Positions 62,243 to 64,000 of a stretch of 64,000 nucleotides of DNA are shown one piece after another. The notes beneath the pieces were generated by a model. The model saw only the letters and a list, made by a program, of their open reading frames with translations. It was not told the DNA's origin and made no database searches. Made by a program: the position numbers and the translations under genes. Source of the DNA: Planctomycetota bacterium (lineage in GTDB: Bacteria; Planctomycetota; Planctomycetia; Pirellulales; Pirellulaceae); assembly GCA_014381825.1 (NCBI GenBank), contig JACNKX010000088.1, positions 1-64,000 of the forward strand, given 5' to 3'. Each line of letters opens with the position of its first letter. Position 1 is the first letter of the stretch.

Positions 62243-63628
62243 ATGGGAAATAAACAGCAAAACCGTCGCCGCTTTCTTCAAATAACCGGTGCCGCCACGG
62301 CAGCCGCCGCAGCGACGCCTTATCTCTTCTCGACGCCGTCCATCGCCGACGATCAAAAGGCCGAATCGGCGAACGACCGGCCCACGCTTGGTTGCATCGG
62401 CACGGGCAGCCGTTGGGGAGCGGTTGGCCCGGCTGCAATGAACTTTGCGAATTGTGTGGCGGTTTGTGATGTCGATGCGAACCATGCGGCGAGTGGTGCC
62501 GACAGGGTGTCGAAGCACAAGCAACAAAATGGCAAGACGCCAGATATCTACGAGGATTACCAAAAGGTTCTGGAGCGTAAAGACATCGACATCGTGACCA
62601 TCGTCACGACCGATCATTGGCACAGCAAGATCGCGATCGAAGCGATGCAAGCTGGTAAAGATGTTTACTGCGAGAAGCCGCTCACATTGACGATCGAAGA
62701 AGGCAAGTTGATCGGCAAAGTGCAGAAGGAGACGGGGCGAGTCTTTCAGGTCGGGACGCAACAGCGAAGCGAAATGGGCCAGCGTTTCTTGCAGGCGATC
62801 GCCATGATTCGAGATGGACGAATCGGCGATGTCGAACGCGTGACTTGCGACATTGGAGGCGCTCCGACATGCGATTCGATTCCGGTGGCGGATGCTCCTT
62901 CCGGATTGAATTGGGAAAAATGGCTTGGCCAGGCCCCAATGGTTGACTTCCGATATAAGGAAGCTGGTCGCTGGGGGAACACTCGTTGCCACTACGAGTT
63001 CCGTTGGTGGTATGAGTACTCGGGCGGCAAACTGACCGACTGGGGTGCCCACCATGTTGATATCGCTCAATGGGCGATCAGCCAAAACGGTCCCGGTCAG
63101 GGCGTCATAAGCGTCGACCCTGTGATGGTGCATCATCCGGTCGAGTTCAAGGATGGCATGCCGCTTCAAGACGATCGCTACAACACCGCCGACAAGTTCC
63201 ACATCCAGTGCATGTTTCCTGGTGGTGTCGAGATGAACATTGTTAGCAACTCGTCGGATGGCAACGGCATCTTGTTCGAAGGAACGAAGGGCCGCTTCCA
63301 CGTCGCACGCAATCGCACGAAAGGGAAGCCCTTCGAGGATCTCAAGGAAAACCCGCTTCCCGAAAACGCAATCGCTGAGATATACGGCGGCACTCAGCCA
63401 ACCAGCCATATGGGGAACTTCTTCGAGTGCGTCAAGTCGCGCGCGTTGCCGATTTCCGACGTTCACACGCACCATCGTGCGTTGACGACTTGCCATCTGT
63501 CGAATATCGCGATTCGTTTAGGCCGCTCGTTGAAGTGGGACTCCAAAGCGGAGCAAATCATCGGCGACGAAGCAGCCAACGCGTGGCAAAGTCGCAAGCA
63601 GCGGAAGGGCTACGAGATTAACGCGTAG
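62243..63628 (+). CDS. Gfo/Idh/MocA family oxidoreductase with Tat signal
   Basis: 461 residues. The N-terminus [24 protein letters not shown] is a twin-arginine signal. The Rossmann part ([26 protein letters not shown]), [13 protein letters not shown] and [11 protein letters not shown], with the family Lys-Pro, follow. The C domain has [28 protein letters not shown], typical of planctomycete homologues. Export suggests work on sugars in the periplasm. It resembles the protein at 6993-8309 in type but is not adjacent to transport genes. A strong hairpin follows the stop codon. Start has GAAGAGGAAG upstream. Confidence 0.88.
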   Translation: MGNKQQNRRRFLQITGAATAAAAATPYLFSTPSIADDQKAESANDRPTLGCIGTGSRWGAVGPAAMNFANCVAVCDVDANHAASGADRVSKHKQQNGKTPDIYEDYQKVLERKDIDIVTIVTTDHWHSKIAIEAMQAGKDVYCEKPLTLTIEEGKLIGKVQKETGRVFQVGTQQRSEMGQRFLQAIAMIRDGRIGDVERVTCDIGGAPTCDSIPVADAPSGLNWEKWLGQAPMVDFRYKEAGRWGNTRCHYEFRWWYEYSGGKLTDWGAHHVDIAQWAISQNGPGQGVISVDPVMVHHPVEFKDGMPLQDDRYNTADKFHIQCMFPGGVEMNIVSNSSDGNGILFEGTKGRFHVARNRTKGKPFEDLKENPLPENAIAEIYGGTQPTSHMGNFFECVKSRALPISDVHTHHRALTTCHLSNIAIRLGRSLKWDSKAEQIIGDEAANAWQSRKQRKGYEINA

Positions 63629-63653
63629 TCGCTTAAAGCGATTTTTCTACAAA

Positions 63654-63680
63654 GGGCGGTTTCTCTCGGAGAAGCCGCCC
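63654..63680 (+). terminator. Terminator hairpin after the oxidoreductase gene
   Basis: 12-base arms GGGCGGTTTCTC and GAGAAGCCGCCC (one G-U pair) with a three-base loop, followed by TCTTTC. It lies 26 bases after the stop codon at 63628. The U-run is short. Confidence 0.65.
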
Positions 63681-63711
63681 TCTTTCAATAAGATCGTCGG
63701 GAATCACTTTC

Positions 63712-64000
63712 ATGAGCGATGAGGTGGATGCGGTCAACGTGCGAGCTGTCGATCCAGCGGATCAAGCTGAAGTGCTCGCGCTGCTGAAGCCGTTCGTGGA
63801 CCAGAAGAAGCTGTTGCGAAGGACGATCGACGAACTTGATTCGCTGCTGCCCAACGGTTTCGTGGCCGTGTCGAGCGGTCGGATCGTCGGTTTTGCAACG
63901 CTGGAAGTCTATTCAAGGAAGCTGGCCGAGGTTCGAGCCTTGGTCGTCGCAGATAGCCAACAAGGAAAGGGCGTCGGGCGGCTGCTTGTCGACGCCTGCC
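63712..64000 (+). CDS. GNAT-family acetyltransferase, N-terminal part
   Basis: The frame from ATG 63712 runs off the window after 96 residues. VRAVDPADQAEVLALLKPFVDQKKLLRRTIDELDSLLPNGFVAVSSGRIVGFATLEVYSRKLAEVRALVVADSQQGKGVGRLLVDAC follows the GNAT plan: an N-terminal helix, beta strands with G-R-I-V-G-F-A, and the acetyl-CoA motif QGKGVGRLL. The LLRRTIDEL and YSRKLAEVRALVV pieces resemble the GNAT domain of N-acetylglutamate synthases (ArgA-type), so an arginine-pathway role is possible but not shown. Confidence 0.78.
   Translation, partial: MSDEVDAVNVRAVDPADQAEVLALLKPFVDQKKLLRRTIDELDSLLPNGFVAVSSGRIVGFATLEVYSRKLAEVRALVVADSQQGKGVGRLLVDAC

Noticed and set aside
62216-63496. 426-residue minus-strand frame opposite the Gfo/Idh/MocA gene
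   Set aside because: Antisense shadow of a clear gene in GC-rich DNA; no motif or ribosome binding site.

Overview
The window looks like chromosomal DNA of a planctomycete (Pirellulales-like); this is inferred from gene style, not from a marker gene. The signs are Gfo/Idh/MocA oxidoreductases with twin-arginine signals, a Cys-type sulfatase, a very large FG-GAP/VCBS surface protein with an N-terminal LESLEQRLALA motif and a C-terminal dockerin-like pair, and many small membrane proteins of unknown function. No rRNA, tRNA or CRISPR array was seen.

Layout. 1-6.9 kb: end of a membrane protein, a small zinc-ribbon membrane protein, gamma-glutamyltransferase, an AmpG-like permease with an M20 peptidase, a STAS/HATPase fusion, and a broken redoxin-like gene. 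7-13.9 kb: an oxidoreductase / aldo-keto reductase / MFS operon, a sulfatase and an FG-GAP protein. 14-24.9 kb: a globin-coupled histidine kinase, a TPR protein, and a complete cbb3-type oxidase operon on the minus strand (diheme cytochrome, CcoN, CcoO, small membrane proteins, CcoI copper ATPase, TauE/SafE-like protein). 25-41.4 kb: a stress island with class III hybrid cluster protein, protoglobin, single-domain globin, two hemerythrin-like proteins, three universal stress proteins, VIT1-like and CaCA transporters, a P2-type cation ATPase, a CBS pair, two small C-terminal-haem cytochromes, a sigma-54 response regulator and an ANTAR response regulator. 41.4-42.3 kb: an inverted-repeat element and the decayed 3' end of a group II intron. 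42.3-51.8 kb: an MlaE/F/D-like operon, a PEGA lipoprotein, a PP2C phosphatase, an LptF/G permease and a sensor kinase / sigma-54 regulator pair. 51.9-62.2 kb: one 3401-residue FG-GAP protein. 62.2-64 kb: another Gfo/Idh/MocA protein and the start of a GNAT acetyltransferase.

The most notable signal is regulatory. Fourteen sigma-54-type -24/-12 elements (GG, 10 bases, GC, with TGC in the -12 box) sit just upstream of genes between 16.8 and 41.5 kb. Most have an upstream palindrome of the form TGYGCG-N4-CGCRCA, at about 35-105 bases. Several divergent gene pairs share one palindrome between two promoters. The gene for the sigma-54 response regulator at 34.1-35.4 kb has such a promoter and shares its palindromes with the CBS gene, which suggests that it is the regulator and controls itself. 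The gene content resembles the hypoxia/nitric-oxide dormancy response known as the DosR regulon in mycobacteria, but here appears to run on sigma-54. The globin-coupled kinase and the cbb3 oxidase nearby fit an oxygen or NO input.
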